From Cotesia glomerata (lineage: Eukaryota > Arthropoda > Insecta > Hymenoptera > Braconidae): DNA of 64,000 nucleotides. The notes below the pieces were generated by a model. It was not told the DNA's origin and searched no databases. It saw only the letters and a program-made list of their open reading frames with translations. Below are positions 1 to 12,013 of this stretch, in pieces. The stretch spans positions 18,758,474-18,822,473 of the forward strand of contig NC_058159.1 of assembly GCF_020080835.1 (NCBI RefSeq). The letters run 5' to 3'. Position 1 is the stretch's first letter. Each line of letters starts with the position of its first letter. The translations under genes and the position numbers were made by a program.

Positions 1-196
1 CTGATTCTTACAAAATTTCAAACCAATTTTCACTAATATTTAGCGATTAATTGTAAATTAGACATCTTGTTAAAGAAGTTTTATGCTTGATAAATTTTGA
101 TCAATCGATAATATTAAAAAAATACATCCCCCAAATTTTATCAATATTATAGAAAATAATCGTTTGTCACTGATTTAGAAAATGACTTTCAAATTA

Positions 197-615
197 CGTC
201 AGTATTATGTACAATTGTGACAAATTATTGATGTTAAATAATGACTCACAAATGGTATCGGTATTACGTACAACCGTGACTTGTCACTGATGTAAACGCT
301 TGATGTTAATCTTACGTCAAGATTACGTACAACCGTGACTTGTCACTGATGTAAACGCATGACGTTAAACTTACGTCAAGATTACGTACAGCCGTGACTT
401 GTCACTGATGTAAACGCATGATGTTAAGCTTACGTCAAGACTACGTACAACCGTGACTTGTCACTGATGTAAACGCATGACGTTAAACTTACGTCAAGAT
501 TACGTACAGCCGTGACTTGTCACTGATGTAAACGCATGATGTTAAACTTACGTCAAGATTACGTACAACCGTGACTTGTCACTGATGTAAATGTATGATG
601 TTAAACTTACGTCGT
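197..615. repeat. 59-bp minisatellite with CRE-like motifs
   Basis: Six tandem units of about 59 bp run from 263 to about 615, with one degenerate unit before them from about 197. The repeated landmark ATTACGTA (one copy reads ACTACGTA) recurs at 263, 322, 381, 440, 499 and 558, an exact 59-bp period. Each unit carries TTACGTCA and GTGACTTGTCAC, the latter a near-palindrome. Units differ by one to three bases (ACAACC/ACAGCC, GATG/GACG), so the array is fairly young. Flanking sequence to about 830 has scattered TTACGT words but no clear period. Nothing coding is visible from 1 to 830. Confidence 0.9.
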
Positions 616-831
616 TCTGACATACAATGATGGCATTAATGTTACGTAATATTATAGTTTATATATTATGTCAGTTGTACGTAATATCTGTCATTTCCGT
701 GATATCATAGAGAAGTAACAAACTTACATCAGTATGATGTCAAAATTATATCATATATTTTTACATCATAATTGGATCACAAGATAGGTCAATTTTACGT
801 CATATTTACGTAAAATATTGTGACATTCCTA

Positions 832-1297
832 CACTGAGAAAAAAGTATTGTGATTATCAGAATATAAGTCAGTTCAAGACCTATACTCTGTGCAGTAAAC
901 TATAATATATGTTCTGTCACTGCTATCGACGTTTTAACACTAACAGTTAGTTTATTTGATTTATGCGCTGGTAAAAATAGATTTCAACTAGTATTTATTA
1001 TATTAGCTTGAAAAAAATTTATTATTACACTTTTAATTTTAATTTTAATTTGTTTTGTTAGCTTTATAAGTCAATTGATTTGTGCCAGTAAAGTGAGGTT
1101 ATAAACATCTAATAGTATGTTACATTGGTATACTAATAATCAGTATACCTAGGTATTGTGAAAATCAGTATACTTATTGTGAAAATCAGTATACTTATTG
1201 TGATAATCAAAATACCACGTATTCTTAGTAGCACAATACCAAGTATTCTGATTATCAAAAAAAATATCCTTAGTAGCAAAATACTTTTTTCTCAGTG
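832..1297. mobile_element. Non-autonomous TIR element, TA target duplication
   Basis: The ends are inverted repeats: CACTGAGAAAAAAGTATT at the left and its complement, ending in CTCAGTG, at the right. TA flanks both sides (830-831 and 1298-1299), as expected for Tc1/mariner-type integration. The interior has several copies of GTATACTTATTGTGA-like words and no open frame. It is a MITE of about 466 bp, and no transposase source is identifiable from this copy. Confidence 0.75.
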
Positions 1298-1379
1298 TAT
1301 GACTTATAAATGACGTCATATTAAAGTCATGTGTTCACTGCGGATAGGTTTGAATGATTTTTTTCTATTTTTTTCCGAA

Positions 1380-1600
1380 AAAAACATTTTATAACAAAAA
1401 TATTGAAAAAAAAAACGTCCCGATAAGTCAATTTTTGAAAAAGATATGGCAATTTAAAAATAAAAAAGCGGTTTTTTTGAAAAATTCATAGCTTTTTTTT
1501 GGTTGGGTAAAAAAATTTGAAAAAGTTATGAGACACGTTTTTGATAGGGTAGAAAAGGATGGTAAACTTTCAGCCAAATCAAAAGGGGTCAGGGTCAAAA
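1380..1600 (-). repeat. Fragment of the CATTCCATGCCAAATCGAC repeat family
   Basis: This segment, containing TTTGGTTGGGTAAAAAAATT and GATAGGGTAGAAAAGGAT, matches the arms of the foldback at 12014-13490 and the copy at 61050-61680. The end carrying the family's diagnostic CATTCCATGCC word is missing here. It is a diverged, truncated copy with no coding potential. The flanking 1600-1990 is AT-rich and shows nothing recognisable. Confidence 0.6.
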
Positions 1601-1992
1601 TAAAATGATGCAACTAACTTGTCAGTACTCGCGCTATAAGATTTTCTCTCACATACCAATATTCAACCTATAGACTGTTGGCTACGGTGCAAGTAAGACA
1701 CTGAAAAATACGCGAGTGGTTGAAGGGTTAAAAGAAAACTAAAAGTAAATAACAAAAACTTGCAGGAAAAAAAAATGTGAAAGTTCATTAAGTTAGGAAT
1801 TTTTTATAACAAATTCTTATTTCGTCATTTTAGAAGGAAACAGAAATTTTTTCCATTTTCATATTTTATTTAAATTAAGAGCTGCATTTATGTAAGGAGT
1901 TGCCTTGAATAAAGTAAAGGAGCACTAAAGTAAAACTGCAATTTCCTTAGTTTAAAAAACATTTTATACAGAAAATTTAAAATTTTAAGATG

Positions 1993-2686
1993 CACAGAAA
2001 GAAAGGTTCACTTGAGCCAAGAAAATATTTTTCTTCATAATTATTTACTTAGGCGAAAAAAAATTTTTTTTTGACACAAGAAATTTCATTTAATCCAACA
2101 AATCAATTCCCTTGCTTCAAGAAATACGTTTCTTGATCCAAGACAATTTATTTAAGTCAAGAAAATTTTCTTGTTTTGAGAAAATTTCTCTCTTGCTCCA
2201 AAAAATTAAGTTCTTGACAGAAGTAAATTTTCTTGTCTTGAGAAAATTTTTCTCTTGCTCCAAAAAATTAAATATCTTGATAGTAAATTTTCATTAATAT
2301 TTCTATTGACTAACATGACAAATGGGAAGATCAAATAATATTGAATCATTTTTTTTCATTCAATATGTATAATTCCGCGCTAAAATAATCTAAAATAGGT
2401 ATCAAATATTCAAGAGAAAAATTTTCTCAAGATGAGAAAATTTTTTTCTCAGCTGAAGTAAGTGGCGCTGCTTCTCTAAAGTATCTAAAAATCTTGATCA
2501 AATATAAAAATTTCTTGTATCAAGTATTTTGATAATTTGAATTTAAAAAAAATTACTTCCACCAAGAATAGAATTTCAAGAATAATTTTTACTTCGGCCA
2601 AGACAACTTCGGTCTTCCTTCGGGCGACCGAAAATTTACTTGAGCCAAGAATTTTGTTCTCCAGTCAAGAAATCTTTCTTTCTGTG
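1993..2686. mobile_element. TIR element with CACAGAAAGAAAG ends
   Basis: The left end CACAGAAAGAAAG is matched by its exact complement at 2674-2686. TG lies on both sides and may be a target duplication. The interior repeats the words ACTTGAGCCAAGAA and TTCTTGATTCAAG many times on both strands, giving subterminal and internal inverted repeats. There is no transposase. A shorter relative with the same TTGA-rich words lies at 54474-54622. The next transposon begins 5 bp beyond its right end. Confidence 0.7.
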
Positions 2687-3858
2687 TGTATAGTCTAGTC
2701 AACAAGTTCAAAAACGTGAAAAATAGAGATAAAGGTCCTAAAAATATGAGCGATGGCTCATTCGATTCGGAATCACCTCTAGAAAAATGTTTTTGAAGGA
2801 TTTTGGTGCAGGTAAAAAATTGCAATTGTTATTAACAAAATAAGATGGAAAAAAAACGATATTTCGTTTTTTGTTAATAACTCGAAAAATATTAATATTT
2901 AAGCAATTTTGAAAAAAGCCCGTTAAAGAGGAGAAAATTTCCAAGAAAAAAGTCCCTACTCCCGGAACTCTATCTCCATTATTTATAATTTTAATTTGAC
3001 GTTGAAAATAGGGCTCCGCGCGGCTGTTACGGCATGCGCGCGCCGCCGCTAAAGAGAGCTCAGCAATAAAAATAATTTTTTTATAACATAAAATGTGATT
3101 TTAAAAATTTGAAAAAATTCTAGTATCTTCTTAACACTTGAAAGAATCGAGCCGCGAAGAAAAAAAAAGTTTAATCACCATTTTTGAAAAAGTTATCTAA
3201 TTGTTAACTAACAAATTTTTTCCCAATCTCCGTTGGCATAAACAATGGGATAAAAGGTATAAATAATTGGCCTATAAATTTTAAACTTCGTGGAGCCCTT
3301 TTGATATATATACTTTATAAGATCCTGCGATAAATTTTCATTAAAGTTTATTAATTTGTTAATTATGATTTTTTATAACTATTGAAAAATTAAAAATCTA
3401 AAAAAAGTTGATAAAAATTTTTTTTTCAACTAATATTTAGCTATGCCTGTTTTCACATTAAGCAATGGCAGTAATTAATATAGGTTATGAATTTTTTACG
3501 TAATCTATATATATATAAGCGAAATACCACTCACTCATCACGAGATCTCCGAAACTATTCGCCCGATTGACTTGAAATTTAGCATAGTTACTCCATTCGT
3601 GATGTAGACGCTCACTAAGAACGGATTTTACGCAATTCATAGCCAAAATGAATTTTTCGTCTACCATCACATATGCCCTCCCTCCCTCCCTCATTCTTCT
3701 CCTCCCTCCCGTGCCCTATAATCTTTTCCCTTCCCTATATCTCTCTCTTTTTTTTGGGGCGAAATATCATTTTGACCCTCTAATCTAAGAAACCATCAGT
3801 GGCACCCGTAAATTATCGAACTCAACCCCCCTACAACCACCCACGCTAATCAACCTTT

Positions 3859-4008
3859 GCCATGGTTACCATTGTCATGGTTATCGTTGCCATGGTTACC
3901 GTTGCTATGGTTACCGTTGCCGTGGTTACCGTTGCCATGGTTACCGTTACCATGGTTGCCGTTACCATGGTTACCGTTATCATGGTTACCGTTGCTATAA
4001 TAACTGTC
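3859..4008. repeat. 15-bp minisatellite (CCATGGTTACCGTTG)n
   Basis: About ten tandem 15-bp units inside the Helitron. Because 15 is a multiple of three, both strands stay open and give short repetitive peptides (MVTVA-type on plus, NGNHG-type on minus). These are by-products of the repeat and not genes. Confidence 0.9.
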
Positions 4009-4394
4009 AAAATGATTGATTTTAAATTTTATCGATTGACTGTTGGGACAGTAGGAATTCATAATCATACGTTTTTTAAGAAAGAATAGCTAAATCATTA
4101 ATAACTGAAATAACTTATATGTATTGGAATAATCATGAAGGATGAACTCGATTATATCATAACACAGATAAATTAAACATAAATATTATCAAGTTGATAT
4201 TGTTAAATGATTATACTGATTTTAATGATTAAAATTAAAATGGTAAATTGTGTCTGATGCGTCTTCTCTAAAATTTTACAACGATATCGTTAAATTATTA
4301 TAAAAAACGGTCGATTTAAGATAATTTCTAATAAAATGAGTAATAATAAATATATTTTTTAATACCACTTAATTTGTTATGAATTTATTAATAA

Positions 4395-5180
4395 CTAGCT
4401 GATACCCGCCCGTTTCGATAGGAATACAATAAATTTTTATGGTGTAACCTAGATGAAAAATATAAACAAAATGGTTAATTTCAAAAAGATAATGAATATA
4501 AATTTTGAATTAGAGAAAAGTGATTGTTTGTGATGACCGGTGTTAGCAGTATTAAATATATGAGAAAAGTATTTTATTATTAACATTTGTGTAAAATTAA
4601 AAAAATTATTAACAAGTTTTAAAAGTACATAAGACCATGGAGGTGAAAAGAATCGGAGTTACTGCTAATTATTACGTGATTCGGTCCAACATACACGTAA
4701 CAGAATAATTGGAGGAGGAAGAGATTGAGAAAAGAAATAGGAAGGACCTTCTTAATAAGAGTTTACAGAATATGCGAGAAAAATTCAGATAGCTCGGACA
4801 GGATTCGAACCCAGAACCTTCCGGTGACATGTCGGCTACTCTACCATTTGACCTATCCGGTCTAGACTAAATGTTTAGGATAACATTATTATAATGGGAA
4901 CGCATCTCACTACACAGTACGTCATGGGTGATGCGGAAATCTGTCTAATGACAGATTTACTGACTAACTGACCCATTGATTGATTGATTATTAATAATAA
5001 AATACTTTTCTCATATATTTAATACTCGCTAACACCGGTTATCATAAACAATCACTTTTCTCTAATTCAAAATTTATATTAATTATCTTTTTGAAATTAA
5101 TCATTTTGTTTATATTTTTCATCTAGGTTACAACATAAAATTTTATTGTATGCCCAGCGAAGCGGGTGGGTATCAGCTAG
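4395..5180. repeat. Pair of inverted Helitron 3' ends
   Basis: The sequence from 4395 (CTAGCTGATACCCGCCCG) to about 4605 is the inverted complement of about 4975-5180, arms of about 205 bp at an estimated 90% identity. Both outer edges therefore carry a Helitron 3' terminus (CTAG). The arms flank a tRNA-like core. Either a second Helitron in reverse orientation sits here, or the 3' end was duplicated in inverted form. Confidence 0.8.
4793..4863 (-). repeat. tRNA-like segment (pseudo-tRNA/SINE head)
   Basis: Read on the minus strand there is an A-box-like GGTCAAATGGTAGAGTAG and a B box GGTTCGAATCC. The T arm folds, but the anticodon stem and acceptor do not pair properly. I read this as a tRNA-derived retroposon head, not a working tRNA gene. 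Confidence 0.6.
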
Positions 5181-6299
5181 TTTGTTTATAAAATTGTTTT
5201 AAACAAATAGAGAAATTCAATATTTTTGAAAAATTTTTTTTTGCTATTTGGTTGTCCACAAAAAATTATGATTTTTAAAAAAAAAAATTTTTCTTAATTT
5301 TAATTTTTAATTGTTTAAAAACGATTTTTTCATATTGCGATTGTTTAAACAATTGGTTACGAAAAATTTCTGCTTTTAAAAATCATAATTTACACTTTTA
5401 AATAGTTTGGCAAAAAAAAAATTTTTTATTAATTATTTAATTGTTTATTAGTTTAACAATTTGTTATAAACAAATATTGACCAACGTTATATTTTTTTCT
5501 GAAGCAGAAAAAATTATAAAACAGCCATATATAAAAAGTTCCAAAAATTTTCTTTTATTTATTATAATTAATTTTAATATCATACGGTACGGTAATTATC
5601 GCCACTACTTGATTTGTCAATTAAAAAATTGATATATCTTTTAAACTATCAGAGATACGATAAAGGACATTCAGGTCTTTTTTATAGAGAATGAATTTTT
5701 CTTTCAGATGGATCTAAGATTAAGTTCGTATCTATTGTTTATTAGCTATTACATGCATTTGTTTATAAAAATTCTGTATTTTTTTGACTTTTTCGTATCT
5801 TTTGTGATCTTTAACTTGTTAAATTATGCAGATACAGCAAAAAACCTTCAAACAATTTTGTTAAGGGATTAATTTTCTAACATATTAATTGTTAATCATA
5901 CTTTTATTGCTAATTGTTTAAACAATATACTTACTGTGTTTGGTGTTCATTTGACTGGAGCTCCGTTGAACATAAATGTATTCTATTTTATTATGTAAAA
6001 AATCAAAATTCTTTTTGTGTATATTATTTAAAATTGTTCCCGTGATTTCCTAAACAGTTTAATAGACTTTTCATCGAGATTCTACTTATTTATTGTAATT
6101 TTCATCCCAAATTTCTTGTTTTTATTTTATACTATTTTATTAATCTATTTAAAAAATAACTTTTTTTCGGTTAAAGTATATAAGATTTTTTATAATAATG
6201 AATTAAGGTGGTTGAATAATAATAAAATTTGTTCGATTACATTTATTATCTTTATTTTTATCCTTTACAGTATTGCAAATAGTTTTTACGGTTTTTATT

Positions 6300-7936
6300 T
6301 TATATTTGACGTTTTCTTTTTTTTTTCAAAGGAGAAATTCGTGAAGTACTTGGCTCATCAACGTTAGAAGTCCGAGAGACTTCCACCGTTTCTTCAACTG
6401 CATTATCCTCTTCTATTTGATCTTCTTCTTCCTTTTCTCCTTCTTCTTCTTCTTCTTCTTCTTCTGAATCAGTATCATCTAATCCATAGATCGATCGTTT
6501 GAATTTCTCGTAAGCTAATCGTTTTGTATTTCGCTTTTCTAACTCTTTTTCCGAAATATAATCAAAATCATCATCATCATCTTCTTCATCTTCGTTGGCG
6601 TTTTCAGTAAGTTGAACCAGGTCAGTAGCATTTGAACAGCTCTCCCCTTTACATTCTTTACATGCTCTAGTACACTTCATCCCAGCTTTTTTGCAACTAC
6701 AATTTTTGCTGCAATTTGAAGTTGAGCAGCTGCAGTGTACCAGTTTCAGTAAATCTATTGGTGCCAAAGGTTCTGTGGTTCTAATCGGTAGAAAGAGAGT
6801 TTCTGTTTTCTGCCATCCCCAGTCTTCAGGATTTTTTAAATTACCAAGCCATGTCTGCACTTGATAATAAGCTCTTAAAGAATGTTGATGTGTAGCAGAA
6901 GCTGTTGGTGGTAAAGTTGCCAAATTTACTGCGGTAGAGTTTGTGACACCAGTTGAGAAGCGTTCGATTCTGCACTGGTTAATCGTATCTTCTTTAGCTG
7001 CAAATAATTTCAGCATAACTCGCTCTCCAGCTTCTTTTATCTCGCTGACTGACGATTGAGAGTTATAAAACTTTTCTACTTCCTGTTTCAAAATTGGGTC
7101 TTTCTGGATGCATACGGCATGCCTTGGATGAATCGTGTTAAAACACTGTCTGTTACAGAACGCCCATGAGTTACTGATTGAGCACCAGTTTTCAAAACTC
7201 GCATCAACGTTTGCTCGATTGTCATGTCTGGCCAAATTCCAGACCAAGCTTTGTCCGTACGCCTTACTGTAAAAAGCCCTTTTTCGGTAAAAGTTATAAA
7301 TTCGGAAGGATCCATCACATTTTTCAAATCTGACATATCTTGAAGGTAGATTTGTGCTCCTTTGCAATAATTAAAATGCCCTGCCGCATGAAATATTGGT
7401 AACATTTGCTTGATACATGATAAATGTAAATTCCAATTGCCCAAACGTTCAGCCTCAATAAATTGTAATGCCACAATAACACTATTGAAGTACTGTAGCC
7501 ACAGTTCAGCAGTTGGACTTTTGCGCTGTAGTGTCGTTGTGGCACTGATGAATAATTTTAACATGGCTACAGCATCATCTGTTTCATAAACTTGGTCTAA
7601 TGTGGGTGGATAATTCTTCAGATCAGCAAATAAATTTGAAATCGTTAATTTTCTATTCTGAATTTGACGCGAAATACTTATAAATGATGGAGGAGCTTCC
7701 AGTGGTCGAGATTCTTTGATGTGCTCAATATATTTATGACTTTCTATGTTTTCAGAACTTTCTGCGAACTCTGCAATTATTTCCCCTATTGCAGTCATTG
7801 CTAGCATATGAGCACGAATCGCTCTAGAGTAAGCTGTACACGACAACATCTTATCTACCGAATTTTGGGCAAATACTGTGCAAAACAGTTCAAAGATACC
7901 AGAACCTTCCATTATTGTTCCAATAGAAAAATTCAT
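6300..7936 (-). pseudogene. Transposon protein with Tesmin/TSO1-like CXC domain, frameshifted
   Basis: Translation opens at ATG 7936 (MNFSIGTIMEG), inside the right TIR. One frame runs to about 7100 and continues in another frame to the stop at 6300, so at least one frameshift lies near 7090-7120. The second part carries a cysteine cluster with the CXC pattern (HCSCSTSNCSKNCSCKKAG, then CTRACKECKG) at about 6640-6740, followed by a long acidic Asp/Glu tail and a basic end (KKKRKR). The upstream part includes THGRSVTDSVLTRF. Proteins with this order (a THGR...T...MP segment, then a CXC domain) recur in invertebrate transposons, but their catalytic chemistry is not established from sequence alone. 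The left TIR carries the same start context at 5691 without a gene behind it. The copy is probably an internally shortened derivative. Confidence 0.7.
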
Positions 7937-9258
7937 TCTCTATAAAAAAGACCTGAATGTCCTTTATCGTATCTCTGATAGTTTAAAAGATATATCAATT
8001 TTTTAATTGACAAATCAAGTAGTGGCGATAATTACCGTACCGTATGATATTAAAATTAATTATAATAAATAAAAGAAAATTTTTTTTGGAACTTTTTTAT
8101 ATATGGCTGTTTTTATAATTTTTTTCTGCTTCAGAAAAAAAATATAACGTTGGTCAATATTTGTTTATAACAAATTGTTAAACTAATAAACAATTAAATA
8201 ACTAATAAAAAAAATTTTTTTTTTGCCAAACTATTTAAAAGTGTAAATTATGATTTTTAAAAGCAAAATTTTTTCTTAACTAATTGTTTAAACAATCGAA
8301 ATATGAAAAAATCGTTTTTAAACAATTAAAAATTAAAATTAAGAAAAATTTTTTTTTAAAAATCATAATTTTTGTGGACAACCAAATAGCAAAAAAATTT
8401 TTCAAAAATATTGAATTTCTCTATTTGTTTAAAACAATTTTATAAACAAATTACGTAAAAAATTCATAACCTATATTAATTACTGCCATTGCTTAATGTG
8501 AAAACAGGCATAGCTAAATATTAGTTGAAAAAAAAATTTTTATCAACTTTTTTTAGATTTTTAATTTTCAATAGTTATAAAAAATCATAATTAACAAATT
8601 AATAAACTTTAATGAAAATTTATCGCAGGATCTTATAAAGTATATATATCAAAAGGGCTCCACGAAGTTTAAAATTTATAGGCCAATTATTTATACCTTT
8701 TATCCCATTGTTTATGCCAACGGAGATTGGGAAAAAATTTGTTAGTTAACAATTAGATAACTTTTCAAAAATGGTGATTAAACTTTTTTCTTCGCGGCTC
8801 GATTCTTTCAAGTGTTAAGAAGATACTAGAATTTTTTCAAATTTTTAAAATCACATTTTATGTTATAAAAAAATTATTTTTATTGCTGAGCTCTCTTTAG
8901 CGGCGGCGCGCGCATGCCGTAACAGCCGCGCGGAGCCCTATTTTCAACGTCAAATTAAAATTATAAATAATGGAGATAGAGTTCCGGGAGTAGGGACTTT
9001 TTTCTTGGAAATTTTCTCCTCTTTAACGGGCTTTTTTCAAAATTGCTTAAATATTAATATTTTTCGAGTTATTAACAAAAAACGAAATATCGTTTTTTTT
9101 CCATCTTATTTTGTTAATAACAATTGCAATTTTTTACCTGCACCAAAATCCTTCAAAAACATTTTTCTAGAGGTGATTCCGAATCGAATGAGCCATCGCT
9201 CATATTTTTAGGACCTTTATCTCTATTTTTCACGTTTTTGAACTTGTTGACTAGACTA

Positions 9259-11565
9259 GTAGTTACCACACTAATTATTTATTTTTGTTTTAAATTTTGA
9301 TAGTTAAAAGAAAAGAAATAAATAATTTTTCCGAGTTTCCATTTTTATTTTTGCCGCTTGTAAACTTTATATTTTATTACATTTTAGATGTTTAATGTAC
9401 TATATATTCCATACAATATTTATTTAATAGTTAATATAATTTTTAGCGGTTTGCATGGAAATTAAACTTTTGTATTCATTCTCAAGACGCAACTTTTGCA
9501 AAATCAAAACTATTTTTTTTTTTTTGCTTAATCAGCAATATTTTAATTGTTATTTATAAGAAGTTTCTCTGCAGTTTGGTGCATACCGCGTAATCAAAAG
9601 AAAAAGTAAACAATATAAGTGGGGGAAATGTAAATTCATCCTAAATAGGGAAATTCGAGACTAAAATGTTCAAGTATCTAAGAATTTTCTACTGCAATCA
9701 CTGTGCTTTTATAATCGTGACTGGGAGCAGTTTACAGCGGATTGGATAAAAAGCTTCAAAATTTTGAGTTAGACTGAATAAAAACTTGCAATTTTTTAAC
9801 GGGCTGAAGATGTCAAATGTCACTTTTGAATTTTTAATCAGTTTGTGAACTTAAATGCAATGTCTTTTTTTAATATTTTTTTTGAGAATCAATATTTTTT
9901 TCCGAAAATTATTCTATTAGTTAAAATTACTATTCAAAGTTTCTTTTAAGGATGTTATTGTGTCAATTCTATGATATATACAGATTCAGCTTTATGTATT
10001 TACTATGTCAAGCACACAAACATCCTGAGAAAAATTTCTATGGTATTATTAGTATTTATTTTAGGTCTATTTTTCCACAGTTAAAAATAATTTCAATAGT
10101 TAAATTTTTATAAAATCTACTAAAAATGAATTTTCAATGAAATTTCTGAAATTGTTCAATGATTTTTCATATTCTATTGTACCTGAGTTGATATATATAT
10201 AACATTCATCATTCTTATAAATTAAACGCGAAATCTGTATTCTAAATTTTTATTATATTTAATATATAAACATCACGTAAGAAATCAACTTACTGAATAT
10301 TAAACAAATAGTTAAGATCTTCAAGAAATAGTTTTTAATATTTTTTGTCAATTACAGCCTTAAATTCCATTTGTATGCTTGGGTAATCTAACACAGGAAG
10401 TTGATTAAGAACTTTAGTAGGATAACTTTATTGTAAAAACACTAAAACTTCGAACATAAACTTCATTCAACATCTTAATATTTAATGCATGCATGTTATT
10501 AATTTTCAATTATATTGCAATACATCAGTTTATAATTAATAAAACAATTTTGATGATAAAAAGGTAAATTTTATCAATATTGAAAAAAAAAAAAAACAAT
10601 TGATACGAAACACAAAAAAGATCCTTGATTCGTAATATAATATTCAAGTCAACTATAAAGTAGTGAAGAAGAAATAAACATTATTAGAAACATAAAGGCA
10701 ATAAAGTTCTACTACAAAGAAGGAAAAATATCGATAAAGAAAAAGAAAGTGTCTCGATTTCTCAAAAACTACGATGTATATATCACGACGTCCCTGCATG
10801 GACTAGCAGAGCATTGGAAATACTTCAAATGACGACATATGATGACAATTCAACGACTAACAACGCATGCGCGTATTATTTTACGCCCTGCTTTTATATC
10901 TAATCTACTGACTACTAATAAAAATCGAAATGTTTCATAATAAATTAAGGTGACGATAGAAAAAGAATCAGGATTTTTTTGTAAACATCATGCAAGAAAC
11001 AATTGGATATTAGAATGTATTAATTTGTTATAAATTACACATCACTTTGAATTTTTTCATGAAATAATGATAGTGATACAATAACAATCTATTGAATATT
11101 GAATGCAAGTCGAAATTATATAGGCCTATTTTGATCACAGAAGTTTCTAAGCTCTTTTAAGTATGATTTACCGTTTAAAATACAGCTGATTTTGATAGTA
11201 AAAATAAAAGAAAGAAAATTTTTTTTTAGTAATTACTAAATTTTTTTACTGTTTAATTTTTGAAACTTTTTTATTTTTGCGTTGAAAAGACTCCGTTAAA
11301 GTCTTTGATTCGATGATAATTATTCTTCAACTTTAACAATATTACACGTGTCAATTATCTGCGAACAGAAACTCATTTGATTGCTGAAACGTAAAATTTA
11401 AATTAGGGAAATTTATTATCATAAAAAAAAAAACGTTTCCATCAATATTTACTAATATTTTTGAAATAAATACAAATTTTATCATCATTTGAAATAAAAA
11501 CTATAAAATCTGTATCGCTCACTCTAGTAGCAATCTCTGCTTAAATAAGACTCATTCAGAAAGTA
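9259..11565. other. AT-rich stretch without recognisable genes
   Basis: I find no reading frame resembling a protein and no RNA gene. A short piece at about 10089-10131 matches the 3' end (TATGAAATCTACTAAAAAT-like) of the repeat family seen at 20860-21910 and 42260-50046. The rest is low-complexity AT sequence, presumably old repeat debris. Confidence 0.6.
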
Positions 11566-12013
11566 CCCGAGTCAAAATTAAAAAAATGATTTGAGCCTAT
11601 TGAGCCTCCTTTCTTTTGTTGTTGGGTTTGCATGGAAATTTAAAACTGTATTTTCACCCTCATCGGCCTAAAAATAGGCTGTTGAGGTCAAAATCACAGT
11701 TTAAAATTGTATTTTGAGCCTAAAGAGCCTACCTCGAGGGTCTGTAGGTTGTTTCCATCTTTTTATTTTTTAGAACATATAATATTTTTATGATAGCAAA
11801 AATTTTATAATTAAAAAACTGGACTTAGAAAATTTTTAACTTTTATCGTTGCAAAAAATTTTTTAAGTGTAGAGTTGAAATAAAAATTATGACTATTGTA
11901 ATTAATGTTGCAACAATTGATCAATAATCCATAAAATATACGGACAGTAATAAGCAATAACATCTCAACTTAAACTTTTTCTAATGTTTATCGTTAGCAT
12001 ATTCGGGTTTATA

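Larger units (their letters stand above)
3504..5180 (+). mobile_element. Non-autonomous Helitron inserted in a TIR
   Basis: The element starts TCTATATATATATAAGCG and ends in CAGCTAG (CTRR), between A at 3503 and T at 5181. The undisturbed opposite TIR gives the empty site, so the insertion is an exact A|T event with no target duplication, as in the Helitron mechanism. Close to the 3' end, GCCCAGCGAAGCGGGTGGG can form the terminal hairpin. It contains a 15-bp minisatellite, a tRNA-like segment and a second, inverted 3' end. No Rep/helicase gene is present, so it would have to be mobilised in trans. Confidence 0.92.
2691..9258 (-). mobile_element. Long-TIR DNA transposon with CXC-domain protein
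   Basis: Two inverted arms of about 1.33 kb bound the element: left arm 2691-3503 plus 5181-5704, right arm 7925-9258. The ends read TAGTCTAGTCAACAAG, and GTA on both sides (2688-2690, 9259-9261) may be the target duplication. The left arm is split by a Helitron (3504-5180); without it the element is about 4.9 kb. The arms are nearly identical, so the element is not old. The single gene reads leftward from the right arm, and its start codon is the last part of that arm, so the TIR must supply the promoter. I cannot assign the superfamily. Confidence 0.85.

Noticed and set aside
263..615. Possible CRISPR array
   Set aside because: Units are contiguous tandem repeats without unique spacers, in a eukaryotic transposon-rich setting.
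3850..4089. Overlapping frames on both strands encoding short repeat peptides
   Set aside because: They arise only from the 15-bp minisatellite, whose period is a multiple of three.
4793..4863. Functional tRNA gene
   Set aside because: The B box is good but the acceptor and anticodon stems do not pair, and it lies within a Helitron. A tRNA-derived repeat is the better reading.
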